This document shows positions 61,270-64,000 of a stretch of DNA of 64,000 nucleotides, in pieces. Origin of the DNA: Dillenia suffruticosa (lineage: Eukaryota > Streptophyta > Magnoliopsida > Dilleniales > Dilleniaceae); NCBI GenBank assembly GCA_033439265.1, contig JAVTVX010000017.1, positions 9,694,001-9,758,000 on the forward strand, written 5' to 3'. Within the stretch, counting starts at the first letter, position 1, and every line of letters starts with the position of its first letter. A program made the position numbers and the translations under genes. Below the pieces are notes generated by a model. That model did no database searches. It saw only the letters and a program-made list of their open reading frames with translations, and was not told where the DNA came from.

Positions 61270-61860
61270 AATGTATTTGCAACCAAATTGTCTCAGTTTC
61301 AATTGCTGATATTTCAGCCTTTTACATGGATTGCTGGCAGAGGGTGAACAGTAATCAGATCCAGGAATTGGAAATGGATATACACCTATTAAAAAGGACT
61401 TAATAATTTTCATTTCAACTACTTCCTGAAAAAGAGAAAACAAGAGAAGAAATTGCAAAAGTTGGGAGAGATTTTGGGACATGAGAGAGAACGAGGCACA
61501 GAGAAAGAGGTAAAGAGAAGACTCAAGTGTTGGCAGCAGATCCAGAGAATAAAGATGGAGATGCCAAAAATAAAGAAAACAAATGATAATTCTTTTCCTT
61601 TTAACCGATCCACGGAGAGAATAGAGATTATGAAGCTGAAGAGATTTTTTTTTTCCTTCCAAGCATGAAGAACAGAGAAATGGGGGTCATCAATCTTATT
61701 TAGATTTAGATGAACACATGAGATGCGATAGAGAGATAGGAGAGTGTGCTGTCAATTGCATACACGTGGCACCATCTGGTAAGCATGATCTAAAGCAAAA
61801 AAGAGAGGATAAAATGTTGTGCTAAGAATAGGTGAAATGAAAAATAGAACATGTTTCAAA
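61270..61860 (-). repeat. Diverged duplicate B of an intergenic segment
   Basis: Partner of 59760-60170, in the same orientation and about 1.5 kb away. The minus strand contains an open frame of 131 codons (61662-61267), but it is hydrophobic and low in complexity at its start, and the only similarity noted is to the partner copy. It is not called as a gene. Confidence 0.5.
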
Positions 61861-62014
61861 GAGAAATTTGTGTAATTGGATAATATTATGATATGTATAT
61901 GAATACAAATTATAATAAAACAAGCATAAACACATTAACCTTTTTTGAAAGAACAAACTGAAATAAAAGAAAAAGTTCCTCATGTCTCAAAGGATTACCT
62001 ATATACAAACTAGA

Positions 62015-63444
62015 TCAGCTTTGAGCACATTCGAATGGATGCAATGTCCCTTCTGTAAACTCATGCATGCGAAATCGCTCTAGAAATTCAAAAGGCCTGC
62101 AAAAAAATTTGCAATCTTCAAGGCTGTTCAAGAATCTATATCCTAGAAATGAACAAGGTCCTTAATCTAGCCAGCCATATTTAACATTCAAAAGCATAAG
62201 GTCACACCTTACGATCTACATTGTTGCAAAGAATTTCTATGAACAAGTAAACAGTTTTGCAAGCCTTACAGGATCATTTCGCGATGACGAGAGAGTCTTT
62301 GTTGATTACTTTCCATTGCATCCAACACATTAGAAGTCTCTAGTCCAGCTGCACCACCAGCTACAATGGATGGGACTGAAGCAATAGGAGTCCAGAGCTA
62401 GACAAATGAACTGTCAGTGACATATTCAACCAGGGTACTGAATCCAATTATGACCTTATTACATACCTTTATTGTGTTATCAATCCCACTAGTTGCAACA
62501 GCACAATCAAATGGATGGGACTGGATGCAATTTACAACTGCAGAGTAGACCAACAAAAATATCATAAGCAGTAAGAGAAGAGACTATAAGTGATCTGCCA
62601 ACCTTCAAGCCTGTGTTGCTTAGCACATGTCAACTTACTACATAACATACAGGTTCAAACACAGATATTTACCTACTTCATCCCCAAGAAGCATTTTTAT
62701 CAGTCTTCCAGTTTTCTTCTCCCAGATAAACCACCTACCATCATCACTTCCACTAGCTATATATTCGCCTGCAGATAAATGTAAACCATCATAAGAAAAT
62801 ATACATGGAGTGTTGGAGATAATAAAAAACACCGAACGTCATATGGGCCATCATTGAGGATAAATATTTATGAAGCCTAAGAAGCATAAATATTTATACA
62901 TGGTAGTTGCATCCACATGGCATACGCTGGATCAGTGTACTAAGGCAATTGTCATCCATACATTTTAACAGAAGCAATTACAGAAGAATGCATAGTAGAT
63001 ACATAGTTTCATATTGTAAGATATACAGCTAGGTGTTCCCATCATTAACTAGGTAGACTTCCAACTCTTTGAGAGTACAAAACATATTAATGAGGAAAAA
63101 AATTATGCAATACAGGGTTGAGCATGTCATTTCATTGCCCCATTACACCAACCACCCACTTTGAGTCATGCCTTACCATTACAAAGACGAAGAATTACAA
63201 TTACTAAATACGCTGCATAAGAGGACCCCTTTTGCCACTGGGGGAAAGACTTAAGGGATTGAGCTAATAATAAACAGATATAAGGCAGCAATAAAATCAG
63301 GAAACCATCTTAAAGATAGAACAAGGAAAGGGTTGATTAGATTAGCAATCTACCTCGTTGTCCTAGAAAACTCGCTTGTTTAATGTCTGTCCCCACATTA
63401 CAGTGGCCAACATATCTCTGCTTCATATCAATAACTGTCTCTGG
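62015..63444 (-). CDS. ASG2: ASG2/WDTC1-like WD40 protein, last five coding exons (gene continues past the right edge)
   Basis: Five minus-strand exons with GT/AG borders and consistent phases are read: 63444-63354, 62768-62673, 62537-62467, 62397-62270 and 62096-62015 (TGA at 62017-62015). They encode PETVIDMKQRYVGHCNVGTD, then IKQASFLGQRGEYIASGSDD, GRWFIWEKKTGRLIKMLLGD, EVVNCIQSHPFDCAVATSGI, DNTIKLWTPIASVPSIVAGG and a tail ending EFTEGTLHPFECAQS. This is the C-terminal WD40 part of the plant ASG2 family (homologues of WDTC1/DCAF9): proteins with N-terminal WD40 repeats, TPRs and C-terminal WD40 repeats that bind DDB1 and serve as substrate receptors of CUL4 ubiquitin ligases. Arabidopsis ASG2 affects germination and ABA response. 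The N-terminal WD40 and TPR parts must lie beyond 64000; 63445-64000 looks intronic. All exons are intact. Confidence 0.9.
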
Positions 63445-64000
63445 CTGCAGTAAAGGTAAAGGCAAATATTCGATGGGAGAGGAATAACAGAAGCAGAAAA
63501 TCAAATGTCAGTTGAAAAAAAAAAAGAGAAGCAAACAAAGATGTGGAACTTCACAACTGCCGACGTTAACTTTACTCAAAAATGAAAAAGAAATAAATAA
63601 AACAAAATAAATTTTCTGTTTGCCTTCATACAAGTCAATCAGAACATCACTACAACAAAATGCAAAGAACTTCACTTTAGATTGAATTTTCAATGCAAGT
63701 TTTTCATTCTTAAATTTTCCAAAGATTTTGTTAACAATAATTCATCTGTTATAGTAGCTGATGATATGGGATGAAATGGCTAACACTTGACAACAGATGC
63801 ACCAGCCATGTACCATCTAAGAAGACATGATGATTAACAACCAATAAAAAAATTGTGCACCAAAATGATCATTATGACAAGAAACAACTCATCAAGGTAA
63901 AGCAACTAAAACACATATCACCAGGTGTTTTAAAGAAATGAAGAGCACATTATATAGCTTCAGATGAGGAAACTGAGAACTTTATGTCTAAGACAATGGA
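63445..64000 (-). other. Intron of the ASG2-like gene, running off the window
   Basis: A TTTACTGCAG acceptor precedes the exon at 63444. The AT-rich sequence to the window edge contains no recognisable WD40 or TPR coding segment. Confidence 0.65.

Larger units (their letters stand above)
58918..62014. other. intergenic DNA with a diverged duplication
   Basis: The segment 58985-59150 is less AT-rich and contains a short minus-strand frame (MASLLFPAWRNGGKSSF...), which I cannot place. 59760-60170 and 61270-61860 resemble each other. Around 60200-61250 the sequence is AT-rich without recognisable features. The ASG2-like gene's 3' UTR probably lies just left of 62015. Confidence 0.5.

Noticed and set aside
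61750-61800. A miR167-like site (GCATGATCTA) near 61783
   Set aside because: Only the 3' ten bases resemble miR167, the 5' half does not match, and I could not see a hairpin partner.

Overview
This is a eudicot-type plant nuclear window. It is very AT-rich, full of homopolymer and (CT)n/(TA)n runs, and sparse in genes. The genes present are plant-specific families: a zinc-finger homeodomain (ZF-HD) transcription factor, a receptor-like cytoplasmic kinase, and spliced WD40/DCAF-type exons. Most of the remaining recognisable sequence is decayed transposable elements, several nested in one another. I see no bacterial-type features, CRISPR array or tRNA gene. Layout: 4.07-4.81 kb (+) holds an intact intronless ZF-HD gene; 6.34-7.26 kb a CACTA-like non-autonomous element. 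9.34-17.29 kb is a minus-strand Ty3/gypsy element of the Tat type, with protease, reverse transcriptase, two RNase H regions and integrase, no recognisable gag, and a 60-bp tandem repeat in its 3' region. Its right LTR is split by a plus-strand miniature LTR element with a perfect 5-bp target duplication. 19.95-20.57 kb is a diverged LTR-like block in the opposite orientation. 24.73-26.24 kb (-) is an intact kinase gene, and 30.9-31.4 kb (-) a LINE-type RNase H remnant. 32.07-42.97 kb is a minus-strand Ty1/copia element whose gag region was interrupted by a 5.4-kb plus-strand hAT element; a later tandem duplication of about 585 bp copied the hAT/copia junction. 43.5 kb has a 31-nt U2 snRNA 5'-end retrocopy between 13-bp direct repeats. 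48.07-48.45 kb is a hAT-type MITE with an 8-bp target duplication. 50.5-56.6 kb is a degenerate Mutator-like element (MULE) with a plant-mobile-domain region after the transposase, interrupted by a 1.35-kb solo-LTR-like insertion with 5-bp target duplication. 58.3-58.9 kb (-) contains two probable 3' exons of a gene I cannot name. From 62.0 kb to the right edge (-) lie the last five coding exons of an ASG2/WDTC1-like WD40 gene that continues beyond the window. How they act: the host genes do not form a pathway; they are a developmental transcription factor, a cytoplasmic kinase and a likely CUL4-DDB1 substrate receptor. The main interest is the order of insertions: every nested element has readable boundaries, so a relative chronology can be reconstructed. 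I found no convincing new biological system. The least explained pieces are the unnamed minus-strand exons at 58.3-58.9 kb, the diverged duplication at 59.8/61.3 kb, and the plus-strand promoter-like sequence inside the minus-strand Tat element.
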